Origin: Hyparrhenia diplandra
Lineage: Eukaryota; Streptophyta; Magnoliopsida; Poales; Poaceae
Assembly (NCBI GenBank): GCA_015847255.1
Contig: JADLZK010001932.1
Span: 558,001 to 622,000 of the forward strand
Direction of reading: 5' to 3'
DNA: 64,000 bases
The position numbers were made by a program, and so were the translations under genes. The notes beneath the pieces were generated by a model that did not search any database, had not been told where the DNA came from, and worked only from the letters and a program-made list of their open reading frames with translations. Of the stretch, positions 47,120-58,394 are shown piece after piece (position 1 is the stretch's first letter; each line of letters begins with the position of its first letter).

Positions 47120-49555
47120 CCTCCAACGATGATAAGCACGATACACAAGGCATGTTGCCTAGCCTCACTGGAGCCAACAGATGGACCCCAACCACCCACC
47201 CGACCGTTGTTCGATATTTCACGGCGACGGCGTCGCCGCCGCCCGCCCGCCGATCTCCACACCAGCAGCCTCCCCGTCCCCTCCAAGCACAGATCCGAGC
47301 TCGCCTCCCTCCCGATCTATCCTTCCATGGGGGTTGTGGAGGTCCTCCTTAGGGCGTCCCTCGGGCGCGCCCTACAAACTGGAGTGTGCCACTTCTTTGG
47401 AGTCGACGCCGCCGCCGTCAGGCCTCCTGAATCGACCGCCCGCTCGTCGTATGCCCCTTCCCCGTGGTGGCGCATCGAGGGCCGCGAGTCCGACCTTATG
47501 GGGCCACGCGTGATCATCCCCGGGCGGCCGGTTCATGCGCCTGCCCGCCTGGGAAGTGTGTCGCCGCCGCGCCACCGAGGACGCCGACGCCGGGGAAGCC
47601 GACGGGCTCAAGACACGGCGTCGGTTCACCCACGCCGTACCCGTCCTTGACTTCGTCGCGCCCGCCATCGCCATGGACGACTAGGGCGGTTGACGGCGCC
47701 GATGATGAGGACACCGTGCCTCCTTCCCCGACGCCCCCGTCCACCACTGTGTCGCCACCATCATTCAACCGGGAAAACCGAATCGATCTCTCTCACCCCA
47801 CGCGGCGCCCTTCCATCCGGGCGGGTGCTCCGTGGGCCGCCAAGGCGCGGCGTGGCGGGCTGATTCTACTGGGAGCTCCGACGACGAGTCCGAGCCCGTT
47901 CCTACTGCCGCCGCCGGTCGTACCGAGGTTTCGCTTGGCTTGCCGGGCGCGTCGCATCCGGCCGCCGCCAAGGCAAAGGTACCCCGGAAGCTGCTGGGGT
48001 TTTGCGCCGTCTGCCGACGGGCGGCGTCCTAAAACAAGCACCCGGAGCGTGGGGCCGTGCATCGCCGCCTTGGTCCGCAACACCGCGAGGGTCCCCGTGG
48101 TTTCAACGCTTCGCCGGGACCGAGAGTCGACGCTGACGGTTTCCGGACCGCCATGAGTCGACGCCACCGTCGGCGGCCACAAACGGAACCTGCCGCCGCC
48201 CCGGCCGGCACGGGACTTGGCCTCGTTGTTTGACAGGCCAGGATCGCGGCCACGCCGCCGCCCGGCAAAAGCCGCTGCTGATGCTTCTGTTGCCTTCGGA
48301 CCGCCATCAAGCGAAGGAGTGCAAGCGTTTCCGCAAGCCAAAGCAATCCCACCGCCCCCGTTGGACATGCGCCCGTCCGCGACGACAAGCAAATTGGTGG
48401 CGAAGTCCTCGCCGCTAAATTCCCGGAGCCAACCTCTGCCCCGGTTGCGCCGACGTGAAGGTTTACGGCGCTGCGCCCTCGGGGGACCGGCCTCTCGAGC
48501 CCACTAGTTTGGCTTCGATTGGTGGTCCGAGATTTGTGTGCGTATAGAGCTGGTTGGGCTAGTTCGTCAGTGTCCCATATAGCGCCGCAGAACTACTTGT
48601 CCCCGATGGTATGTCGACCTTGTCCGTGGGGGCGTTTGTCGTTGGTGCCCCCTGTACCGCTGGAGGCTGAGGGCTGCATCCCGATACAGACACCGTTTGT
48701 GGAAGAGTTGGAAGATGGGGAGATTGCAAAGGATCGAACCTTCGCAACAAATGGCGCCGCATGAGCATGAGCTACGCTCCCGACCCCGGTCGAGGTGGGC
48801 GCCTCCGATGTTGAGGTGGGAGAAGGAGGCGGTTCTGTGCTCATGGCAAATGCTGTGAGCCCGATGCCCGTTCCGTTGGCCGAGGAGTTCGTGGCTGATC
48901 CAATCCTTGTTGGAGCGATTGGTCTGTCTGTTGATGGGCTGGCACCAAGCCAGGCTGGAGGCACCGACGACGAGCAGTCCCAGGTCACGGTCGACGAGTT
49001 CATCAGCAGGTTCAAGGCTCCGTTGCCAGAGCCTCTTCTTTCTACGCCAAAGCTCAGGGTGACGCGGCTAGCCCGTGGTAGACACCTTGATGACGAGGAA
49101 CTAGTGCCAAAGAGGAGTGCGAGGCTCGCGGCCAAGAGCAAGTTCAGGGAGCCTAAGCCAGAAGCACAAGCACGGAAGGTACTGATGAACAAGCTCGGCC
49201 TACAGGTTCAGACTCAGGAGCCGGACACGGCTTCCTTCGATGAGTTCCACACTGCCTTCGCACTGCCGCTGTCGCCGTCGACAAGAAACGCCATGGAGAC
49301 CTACTATCTCGCCAATGGGCGCGGGCGCGGCGCTGGAGGCGCGGAGACGAGTGTTTAGGTTTCGTTGCTCTTTGGTCGCAACATCCCTTTTATATGTAAT
49401 ATGTTTTTGTGAATCCAGTAGTTAGGTGGTGTGTCGTTGAGGGATGGCTACTCGCCGGCGCCTCAAAAACTTCTATCGTGTAGGTCTTATGACCATTTCT
49501 GTCCTCTTAATGAAATACAGGCATATATGCCTGCTCGCGAAAAAAAGTGTGTGAA
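47120..49555 (+). mobile_element. retroelement ORF1-like (gag-type) remnant with poly(A) end
   Basis: A series of GC-rich frames in the plus direction with small shifts, containing RRRFTHAVPVLDFVAPAIAM, SSDDESEPVP followed by TEVSLGLPGASHPAAAK, and a clean 187-codon tail at 48795-49358 with VDEFISRFKAPLPEPLLSTP, KRSARLAAKSKFREPKPEAQ and SPSTRNAMETYYLANGR. These phrases are familiar from abundant rice proteins annotated as unclassified retrotransposon or LINE ORF1. The element ends TTAATGAAATACAGGCATAT plus an A-run (about 49549). No endonuclease or reverse transcriptase follows, so it is internally deleted or defective. A target duplication was not found. Confidence 0.55.
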
Positions 49556-50456
49556 ATGCAAAGACAAGTTGACGGAGGGAGTAGACTGGGAAGTGTGAAA
49601 TGCAAGACACGGCGTCAAGAGTCATCAATGTACCGTCCACGCAACACCGACGAAGAATGAGAAGTATAGGTGTGTTTGTTTGACGTTTGGATAGGTGACA
49701 ATTCAATCGGCCATGTCCCTTTATTTTATAGGGGGTAAGGATGGTCTGGACCTGTTGGGAAACCAATGTGGTACTATTGTTATGTCAGTTATAGAGTTAT
49801 TTTTTTTTTTGAGATTGGGCTAAAACTTTCGTGGGCCAATTTAAATTTGCATGGCCCAATTTGAGTGTCGAAAGTATTCAAAGGGGCCGTCCTTAAAATT
49901 TGATTAAAAAAGATGCAAATATCTTTTAGAGGCACGTCTGTAAAAATTAGTTTAAAAAAATAAAACACTCCATTTGAATTTAGATGAAGACAAATTTTAG
50001 AGATCCAAATATGTGTTTTAAGTTCTTAGTTTATGAAATCAAAATTTTAAATTTCCAAATAATCTCAAATAATTCACATGGTTAATATCAAAGTTGCAAT
50101 GGCTGATCTGATCTATATATTTGTTGTTGATAGTTTTTTTATTTGAAGTTATTAAATTCTTAAGTTATTATTTTAAAATTCACATATTTATATTCATATT
50201 TTTAAATTTTTTAAACAATCTCGTATGGAGTTGTAGTGATATAAAGGTTTGTAGTTGGAGCTTTTTCCATTTGAGTTTATTTAGTAGACAAAATACTCAA
50301 AACAAGATTATAAAATGTTGATATAAAAGGCAGCATCTGGATTTGGGTGAGAAGCATCTATTTCTTGGTTTTGGTTTTCTACAAGTGTTGAATCAGTAAC
50401 ATGGGCATCTCTACAAAACGAGCAAAATTCACAAAAAGTACAAAACCAGAGGACAT
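49556..50456. other. AT-rich spacer, no gene
   Basis: AT-rich with T- and A-runs and no conserved frame. The border at about 50457 is where the truncated AAA copy 2 stops abruptly. Confidence 0.45.
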
Positions 50457-51600
50457 CTCGAAGCCGCAGTAGGACATCTCGATGTGCATGTCCATCCTGC
50501 CACGCCGGATCAGCGCCGGGTCCAGCTTGTCGATGTGGTTGGTGGTGAACACGACGACACGCTCTTCGCCGCACGCCGACCAGAGGCCGTCGATGAAGTT
50601 GAGCAGGCCCGATAGCGTCACGGCGTTTCGGTCGTCGCCAGGCCTCTGCGGCGGCACGGGCGGCGGGTTGCTGGCCATGGCTCGGCCGTGAGGTCGAGGA
50701 GCAGTCGATGTCCTTGATGACGATGATGGACTTCCCCTTGGTCTTGATGAAGAGCTTGCGGAGGTTGTTGTTACCCTGTCGTAGTGTCGTAGATGTCGTA
50801 GCTGAGGTAGTTGGCCATGGGCGCGATCATGGTGGACTTGCCCGTGCCCGGCGGCCCGTAGAGCAGGTATCCTCTCTTGCATGCCTTGCCGATCTGGCGG
50901 TAGTAGTTCTTGTTGCTGCTGAAGTCGTCGAGGTCATCCATGATCTCCCGCTTCTTCGCTGGGGGGATTGCCAGGGAGGGTCGCAAAGGTGGTCGGGTGA
51001 TCAAAGTCAATGTACCTCCATACCTTCGAAGAACTGCAACTTCAGACTGTAAACAACTGTGTTACAAATCCATAGGTATACAAGGAAATCAGAGGAGGAT
51101 CAGATTACTTACTAATCGATGCCTTTTCTTCTTGGTGTAAAGCCTCCGGCGACAGTTCTGGAACATGACGTCGCGGCCGCTCCAGCGGACATGCGGGAGG
51201 TACTCGTCGACGACGAGCTCCCGGTGGCACTGGTAGAATGTGAGGTGGAGGCAGTATTGATTGTCGCTGTTGCCCTGCTTGCCAGGTGGCACCGACGCCC
51301 ACTGCAAGGTGGCGCCTCGGAACTCGTCGTCGAGCTCGTGCCCCTGGTGGAGGCAGAGCATGAAGTCGTCGCCTCGGCGGTGCCGTTAGTGTGGAGCTTG
51401 CGTGTGTCGTACGTGACGGCCATGCTGGAGGAAATGTTGATGCTGACGAGCGGGTCCAAAAACGGCAGCATCCGGCGGACGCGGTGCATGGTCAAAGTAC
51501 ATCTTAGTTAGTCGGCTCAGCACGCACGTCGCGACCAACGGCGCCAAGAGGAGCCACGACGACGAGCCAAAGTTGGCGCTTCACCTTCGTCATCGTCTTG
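50457..51600 (-). pseudogene. truncated BCS1-like AAA-ATPase (copy 2)
   Basis: Minus-strand relic readable in several frames: an N-terminal anchor-like segment (WLLLAPLVATCVLSRLTKMY), RRMLPFLDPLVSINISSSMA, then LDDEFRGATLQWASVPPG and HRELVVDEYLPHVRWSGRD, an intron near 51025-51105 at the same place as in copy 1, and YIDFDHPTTFATL. Walker A GPPGTGKST survives. Walker B reads IIVIKDIDCS, Glu to Lys at 50713-50715, which should abolish ATP hydrolysis. FTTNHIDKLDPALIRRGRMD follows, and homology stops at EMSYCGFE, so the C-terminal lid is missing. About 210 bases at 50480-50690 are nearly identical to copy 4 at 58.7 kb. A segment after NISSSMA is deleted. Truncation plus the Walker B change argue for a true pseudogene. 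Confidence 0.82.
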
Positions 51601-52047
51601 TCGTTCTCTCGCTGAGATGAGCCGAAGGCCTTGCCCGACTCACGCCGACACGTCATGCTGAAAGAGAAATTGTTACAACATGCGTCGTCAAGGGACACAT
51701 TTTGTTTTTATCCCGTCGTCGTAATTTTTTTTCTTGATAACGCCTAGGCGCATAGTTGATTAAGTAGAATAGAGTTTCAAAGACAAAACGGACGAGAGAT
51801 GGTAGCCGCAAGATTACCGAACCTCAGAACGTAGAAATACAAGAGGCTGTGATTACATAAAGCCAATTAACGACAAGAGGGTAGCATGCAGTCTTGCTCA
51901 TGCCATCTCATCGCCCAGCCCGACCGTGTTCAGGTTTAAGGTCGCTGGGTTAAACTTCCCATTGAGTAGGACATCGAGAATATTTAGCTTCCCCGAAGGA
52001 CATGTCCCCACGGAACGCCCGCATGAACCGGGCCTCGATCTCATGAA
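51601..52047. other. spacer next to AAA copy 2
   Basis: No gene is seen. The string CTCATGAAAG near 52047 and ATGAGATTTCACCACGATCA near 53970 may be the borders of the repetitive insertion that follows. Confidence 0.3.
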
Positions 52048-53975
52048 AGGTACTAAATGGCTAGAGGGGGTTGAATAGCCTAATAAATATTTCTACAACA
52101 ACACTAAGACAAGATGATTAGACAATAAGACGGCGTAGCTTAATTTAGCTTAAGCTACAACTAGCTATGCAAGCCACCTAACAATTATAGCAATTCTATT
52201 ATCTCTAATTACACACCAAAGCTATGTCACTAAGTTACTCCTAGGTGAACAAGATACACTAACTAATTCTATCACTGGGATCGAGCTAGACAAACGAGAG
52301 AAAACTAAGCAAGATAAACTAAGTAAAGCAGAGATGAGCTAGAATACAATACCACCGAGTAGAGAAGGGGTTGAAGCCAATCACCGATGTCAATAAGAAA
52401 TCTCCAACGAGCAAATAACACTTGACACGATGATTTTTCCCGAGGTTCACGTGCTTGCTGGCACGCTAGTCCCCGTTGTGGCGATGCACCCACTTGATGA
52501 TTCGCAAGCAAATAGCTGGTGCCAAATCCCTCGGAGGGAGCCCGTAAGAATCACTCACAAGATGGGAATCCACAAGCCATGAGCAATCTACTAACGATGC
52601 CTTTCGCGAATCTCTCGCGGGGAAAGCTCAAGACCCCTCACAAATCCACCGGTGTGGCCTCAAACAATCACCGATCGAGCTCAACACCACCACCAACTCC
52701 AAGCCGCTAGGGGACCGAGTAAATTCCCAAATGTAAAACAAGAATCCCATAGCTCCTCCGAAGAACAAGTGCCTCTAGATGCAATGATCAAGAAATATGC
52801 ACTTGAATCTCACTCAATCTCACCAATGATTCACAATCAAGCAAGGGAGAGAGTGGAGGAGAGTTTTCACAGCACAAGAGGATGTTAGAATCATCAAATG
52901 TGCAAGAGAGGTCCCAATGGACCAGCGACACCCCTATTTATAAGCCCCTCAAAGAGATAGAGCTGTTGGGGGTCGAGACAAGCTTTTTCGTGAGCCAAAG
53001 ACATCCCCGCCTCGTGGGGATCCTCGATCGCGCCCGGCGCAAAACATCTGGAAACCGCCGCCGGCCCGACGGACAACCCGCTTTGTGAGGCTCTCGATCG
53101 CGACCGCGCAGACGGACGTGCCGGGCCGCGGGCGCCCGACACCACGCATGCACACGCTGCCAGACGACCGCCAAGACGCGCCGGATGTCTGGGGTCGAAA
53201 CCCTAGCATCCGATCGCGCACCCCCGGCAGCCGCTCGGCTCGGCGCGACGATCTCGGGGCCGAGCCACGCCACCATGCGCGGACGCACACCGGGCGTCCG
53301 ACGCTCCACCTTCGCCGTCCGACGCTTTAGTAAAATATCGATTTACAACCCATCGTCAACGCGAACTTCTCCATCATGCTACCCAACAAGTATACCAACT
53401 TGCGCACGAGGGTTAGCAAGATTTATCCGACAAATTGCATCCGGCGCAATAGAAAATAGGCATCTAATTTTCTCAAAAGCTCGACGGAGGATGAGCGGTA
53501 CCCAAACCCAACTCAACCCCCGCAAACCACCACCGCCTTTGCAAATGTGCCAAGCACCACCAAGTGTACATCTCCATGTGCATGTGTGTTAGCAATTTCA
53601 CAATCAATTTCAAAGGCTAAGTTAGTGCGCTAGATTCTAATGCATATGCAAGTCATAATGAATCTATAGGCAATTCAAATTCGGATTAGCCGTGGAATTC
53701 CCCTATTGATAGTCGGCTATCTATCCAAAATGTGATCACATTCTCTATAGTGTCTTGATCACCAAAAGTCAAAGACATATCAAGTATACCTTTTCCTTGA
53801 TCGCCGGGTCTTTGCTTTTCCAACGAGCGAGCTTGATGATCCATCATGTCCATCACCATAGTCCATGTTCATGATCATGTAGCTCCACATCATCCATGCT
53901 ATCCTATGTCATAAGCACACTTAGAGTAGAGGATTAGCATAAAGAGGTTGCATCAATGGCCAAAACCAAACATGA
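52048..53975. repeat. probable dispersed repetitive insertion of unknown class
   Basis: Non-coding sequence starting GGTACTAAATGGCTAGAGGG and ending near AAACCAAACATGAGATTTCA. It contains CACGCTAGTCCCCGTTGTGG, a phrase I associate with repeated non-coding DNA in grass genomes. A GC-rich block lies at 52970-53310. No gag, polymerase or transposase is visible and no terminal repeats could be fixed, so the class stays open. Confidence 0.35.
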
Positions 53976-54539
53976 GATTTCACCACGATCAGGAACGCCC
54001 TCATGCACCTACATTCCCAGCTTCTTGTCCCCTCATCGTAATTTTTGTAGCCTCTAGGCCTTGAAATGCACTCCATTCATCTATGTTTACGTAAAAGCAA
54101 TTAACATAACTGTTTATGTTGGTAAACACCCCCCAAATATTGTGTTTTGGGCCCAATTGAATAGATTAGGGGTCCAACATGTAGAGATTAGGCTATTTTG
54201 TAAGCCCTCAATGGCACTTATGTAAATATTAATATTTTCTAAGGGCAATAAAGAGTATGGCCCCTCCCACTTTCCCCTATAAATGGGGAAGAGGGGGATT
54301 GAATGCTCATTTCCGTTGACCCATGCTTTCCATGTTTGTTTGGTCGATGTATGTTCGGGTTCCCTTCCTTTCAAAGAACCAAGTCCCTTCCCTAGGTTCG
54401 GTTCGGTTCCCTTCCTTTCGGCAAACTGTGGTACTAAGGTTTAGGCTCGAAACAACACATAACTAAAAAGAAATTCATTGCTTATAGCTTCTTTAAGGAG
54501 AACTTAAAATAAGTAAATAGCATTTTTCTATTTGTAACA

Positions 54540-55415
54540 TTCCACATCATAACTTCATCCTTGTCAATGGAAACCGAAGTTTTAAATGTAAGTCATCCTT
54601 GTCACCTGGAAACCTTGCCACCCGATTTCCTCCTTTTCCTTCTCTTTTCCCCTTCAGGGCTGCCTTCTTGAGGTCATCGATCAAGTGCCCAAGGCAAGCG
54701 CCCACCCCCACGGTCGAAAAATCATCGGGCACTCAACAACATCGGGCCGGTGTTATCTCCACCCCCCGCAACAGCTCCTTGACAAGTATTTCAAACATGG
54801 GGTGTGCCTCCGCACCATTGTAGTTCTTGGTCAGCATCATGAAGGCCTCTAAATAGTAGTACGTCAACTCATTATGCATGGCCATTCATCCCTACCAGAT
54901 CAGCGCCAGCTCAAGCTTATCCAGGAAGTTGGTTGTGAATATGTTGCTCTGTTCACCATAGTGTGCTGAACAAAGTCACTTCGTTGTCGTTATCATGCTC
55001 CTCCCTGCCTCCCATTATGTCCACCTGTCCAGTCAGGTCAACGGAGCAATCAACGTCCTCGATGATGATGATAAACTTGCTACCGCCCTCGATGAAGAGA
55101 TTACGGAGATCATAGTTGTTGTGGACCCTTACGAGCTCAATCTCATAGATGTCATAATAGAGGTAGTTGGTTATGGCAGCGATCAAGGTGGATTTATCCG
55201 TGCCTGGTGGACCATAAAGGAGGTAGCCACGCTTCTATGCCTTGCCAATGCGGCGGTAGTAGTCCTCGTTGTTGCAAAAGTCGTCAAGGTCATCCACGAT
55301 CCGCTGCTTCTTACTAGGGTGCATGGCAAGGATGTCAAAGGTGATAGGATGGTCAAAGTCAATATAGCTCACCTCATCCCAACTAGAATTGTTTGTTACA
55401 GAAAATGACATATCA
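54540..55415 (-). pseudogene. decayed BCS1-like AAA-ATPase (copy 3)
   Basis: Reads from YIDFDHPITFDILAMHPSKK through DDLDDFCNNEDYYRRIGKA to an in-frame TAG (55235-55237, where relatives have Trp of WKRGYLLYG). Walker A is GPPGTDKST, the last Gly changed to Asp (55196-55198). Then come NYLYYDIYEIELVRVHNNYD, Walker B IIIIEDVDCS and a decayed sensor region (IFTTNFLDKLELALIW followed by stop). The C-terminal part continues out to LGHLIDDLKKAALKGKREGK. The N-terminal half is absent. It is AT-richer than the other copies, which fits longer decay. Substitutions at conserved sites make this a genuine pseudogene. Confidence 0.85.
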
Positions 55416-55569
55416 ATTAGCTCCCATCAATCGAGGTGGAGTAGTTTGGTTTACTTTTGTAATGAGAGGATGTAATTTGCTTTAGTATCAATGGAATTTT
55501 TCCTTATCGCAAAAAAAAAGTTCTCAATCCTTTCTACCGCTAGAAGATCCTCTTTTACATCTATCAGGT

Positions 55570-55915
55570 CAAGCTAGTGTCATATAGTGGATGATCAAGA
55601 TTTGGCTTTTAATTTGATAACATTGTCGATCTTTTGGCTCTTGTTGCTTTAGCAGTGGTACTTTGTAGCTGCAGCAACACAATCATGTTGGAGTTGCATT
55701 TCTAATGTCGTGTTTTAATAATGAGCTGAGTTTCTTCAACTTCAGACTTGAATTAAACTAGCAGCCTTGTTTGTTGGTATATACATATATCATCGGTTTC
55801 AGCAAAACATGGCGATCTCATGCTCGCTTGATGAAACCATGGCAACAGCACGCCATTTGGAATTTTTACTGTGCTTTTGTTGCAGAACTTTAGTGTGGGA
55901 GATCCGAGAGGCAAT
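55570..55915 (+). pseudogene. orphan AAA-ATPase 3' flank, relic 1
   Basis: Resembles the 3' flank of AAA copy 1 on the plus strand: ATAACATTGTCGATCTTTTG, TTGCATTTCTAATGT, then TTCAACTTCAGACTTGAATT. No coding part remains beside it. It is followed directly by a second, related relic. Confidence 0.6.
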
Positions 55916-56625
55916 TGATGGACCTACTCTTTGATAACAATGTCGTTTGTTTAACTGCGTCGTGTTGTCTTGGTACCTACGCTCTGTTTGGTTCAAAGGA
56001 CCTAAAATTTAACTAGGTAAATCAGCTGCTAAAGTTTAATTAGTTGGGCCTGTTTGGTTTGGTGTAGCCAGAGTGTTTGGATCAAATGGACTAAAAGGTG
56101 TGGCAGCATGGACTTTAGTCCAGTTTAACTCCCCTTGGTTGCAAAACTTTAGGTCCTCCTTGAACTCTCATTTAGTCCATTTGTTTGGTAAAAAATTGGA
56201 CTAAAGTTTAGCTGCCCAAACCAAACCCCAAACGTTATATGGCGCGCGTGCTCCACTTCTTTTGCTGGCGCACGGGACGCGTGGCAGCGAGCGGATGCAT
56301 GCGCGTAGGAGCAGGAGCGGACGCATGCGCGTAGGGAGCAGGCACGCGCGCGGACGCCGGGTTCTGGGTGGGTCCCGCGTCCTTTTTTCTTTCGTTTCTC
56401 TTTAAAATGTAATAACTTTTCGATCAAGCATCTGTTTTCAATTCCGTTTACACCATCGTGTTTATTATAACGAGATCTATAAAACTAGATCCATGTTGGA
56501 TATATTTTGATATAATTTTCATGATGACAAAGATTTACATTTAAAGTAAAAAGTTTTACATCTAAGAGTACAAAGTTTTTATTATTGGAGTAAAAGTTTT
56601 AAATTTTGGAGTGTAAAGTTTTGTT

Positions 56626-57146
56626 GAGATTAGAGTTGATGGCGTTTTGCCGAGATTAGGTTAACGCCGTATCTTTGAGATTACGGTTTATGGTGTTTGT
56701 GAGATTAGGGTTCATGGCTTTTGTTGATATTAGAGTTCATGGTGTTTGATGAGATTAGGGTTTCTGGCGTTGCTGAGATTAGGGTTCATGACGTTGCTGA
56801 GATTAGGGTTCATGGCGCCGCTGAGATTAGGGTTGTCGGCGTTTGCTAAGACTAGGGTTCATTGTATTCTTTGAGATTAGGGTTTATGGCGTTCTTGAGA
56901 TTAGGTTTGAGTGTTTTGCTGAGATTAGGGGTTCATGGCGTTGCTGAAATTAGGGTTCATGGCTTTTGGTGAGATTAGGGGTTCATGTCTTTTTTCGAGA
57001 TTAGGGTTCATGTCTTTTGGCTGGGATTATGGTTCATGGCTTTTGATGAGATTAGGGTTTATGGTTTTGCTGAGATTAGGGTTCATAATGTTTGCTTTGA
57101 GATTAGGGTTCATGTCGTTTGGATTATTAAATTTAGGGTTTTGGGG
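56626..57146 (+). repeat. minisatellite, about 20 units of 24-26 bp
   Basis: The unit is approximately GAGATTAGGGTTCATGGCG plus TTTGCT. I count about 20 diverged copies in head-to-tail order, varying mainly in the GGCGTTTGCT part. Because each unit contains TTAGGGTT it superficially resembles telomeric repeats, but the period is far too long. The array creates long open frames of no biological meaning. Confidence 0.9.
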
Positions 57147-57375
57147 CAACCGTCCTTTTTAAATGCATGCCCCCTACCGCACAATGGGTTTTGGGCCAAA
57201 TGTCTTTTGAAAAGCATGCCCCCCCTACTAGGCAATGGGTTTTGGGGGCAATCTGTATTTTGAAAAGCATGCCCCTACTAGGTAATGAGTTTTGGGCTAA
57301 GTGTCTTTTCAAAAGTATGCCCCTATCGGGCAATGGTTTTACGGAATTGCCTTTTCAAAAATATGCCCTCCAAAT
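57130..57375 (+). repeat. second minisatellite, about 4-5 units of 46-52 bp
   Basis: Units start GCATGCCCC, continue CTACTAGGCAATGGGTTTTG and end TCTTTTGAAAA. Four clear units and a partial fifth follow directly on the first array, whose last units share TTAGGGTTTTGGGG with this one. It may have arisen by local slippage inside the same transposon. Confidence 0.85.
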
Positions 57376-57856
57376 TAGCCCTGTAAACAATTAAATTTTT
57401 GGCACAATGATGCTAGACAAGAGAAATGAGAAAACAATTTGGGCAAAAAAAAAAAAAAAAAAAAAAACTTGGCCAATTGACATAATAAGTCCGCATGACA
57501 GTGGAACCAAAGGTTGTGCGCCGCTATCGATACTAGTGCGCGTGCACTCGCTAACTGAATTAGTGCGCATGCGCAGCTTCCGTTCCTGGGCACGTGCGCT
57601 GACTAGTGACGCAAACCAAACACCCCTTAATTTGAAGCTGCAATATGTGCATTTGTAATGCACTACTTGTTTGTGGTTTAAAGGATTTTCTTCATCTTGA
57701 TACGTGTCCATTAAACTAGTCTGACTTCAGCCTTGTTTATTGGTACATCAGTTTCAGCAAAACAATGCGATCGATCATGCTCTTGATGAAATGATGGCAA
57801 TTGGCGATGGAATGCCATTTGGAACTGCAAGTGTCGTCGGAGAGCCGAGAGCAGTT

Positions 57857-58394
57857 AAACATCAAAATAGGTAAGCAAAAATATATGATGAAAATATCGA
57901 AACATCTATGAATGAACAACCAAATTACTTTAGAAGTCAGTGTGCTAAACAAAGGATGGTCTAGTGCATTTTTACTCTTTTTTCGCGAACTGTCTGTTGC
58001 ATTTTACTGGTCATCTAATACAGTTTTGGTAGGGAAAGGATTTTTTTATATAATCTTGTAGGGCACTTCAAAAGATTTCCAACAATTGCAAGATCATAAA
58101 AAATGGATTTCACCAAAAACTAAGAAGCATGTGTGTTGAAAACAGTACCATCGTATATATGACCCAGTTCTCACACTGCATATTATGAAAAGTTTTATTT
58201 AGAAAGACTTAAGCTGGTATTTTGAACTAAAGTAAAAAAAAAGGGAAAGATTGACCTAGATTTGTACTATTTGCTACATGATGCAACACATGATAGCATA
58301 AAAAGAATTAAAAGTTCACGCTTTATGCACTATTTAAACATGTAGTATATGCACAAAGATCGAATGTTACATCATCGTCTATTTTGGACACCGA
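57857..58394. other. spacer, 3' flank of AAA copy 4
   Basis: AT-rich, no gene. The part next to 58395 should be the 3' UTR of AAA copy 4 on the minus strand. Confidence 0.4.

Larger units (their letters stand above)
55984..57625. mobile_element. 1.6-kb insertion with TGTTTGGTT-type ends carrying two minisatellites
   Basis: The left edge CTCTGTTTGGTTCAAAGGAC and the right edge GCAAACCAAACACCCC are inverted at TGTTTGGTT / AACCAAACA, and the insertion splits an AAA 3' flank. The left 250 bases contain repeated GGACTAAA and TTTAGTCC strings, typical of small DNA transposons of grasses. The middle holds the two minisatellites listed separately and an A-run at about 57446. There is no transposase. 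Target duplication was not resolved, so class and exact ends are inference. Confidence 0.5.
55916..57856 (+). pseudogene. orphan AAA-ATPase 3' flank, relic 2, split by an insertion
   Basis: It starts TTTGATAACAATGTCGTTTG (near 55932), closely matching TTTGACAACAATGTCGTTTA after AAA copy 1. It is broken at about 55983 and resumes at about 57626 (AAGCTGCAATATGTGCATTT). The tail, with TCAGTTTCAGCAAAACA and GAATGCCATTTGGAA, is shared with relic 1, so the two relics form a tandem pair. The coding part is lost. Confidence 0.6.

Noticed and set aside
56626..57146. Interstitial telomere repeats
   Set aside because: TTAGGGTT occurs once per 24-26 bp unit, not as a 7-bp telomeric array.
56935..57162. 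Phe/Gly-rich open frame over the minisatellite
   Set aside because: Open only because the tandem unit lacks stops in that frame; no gene context.
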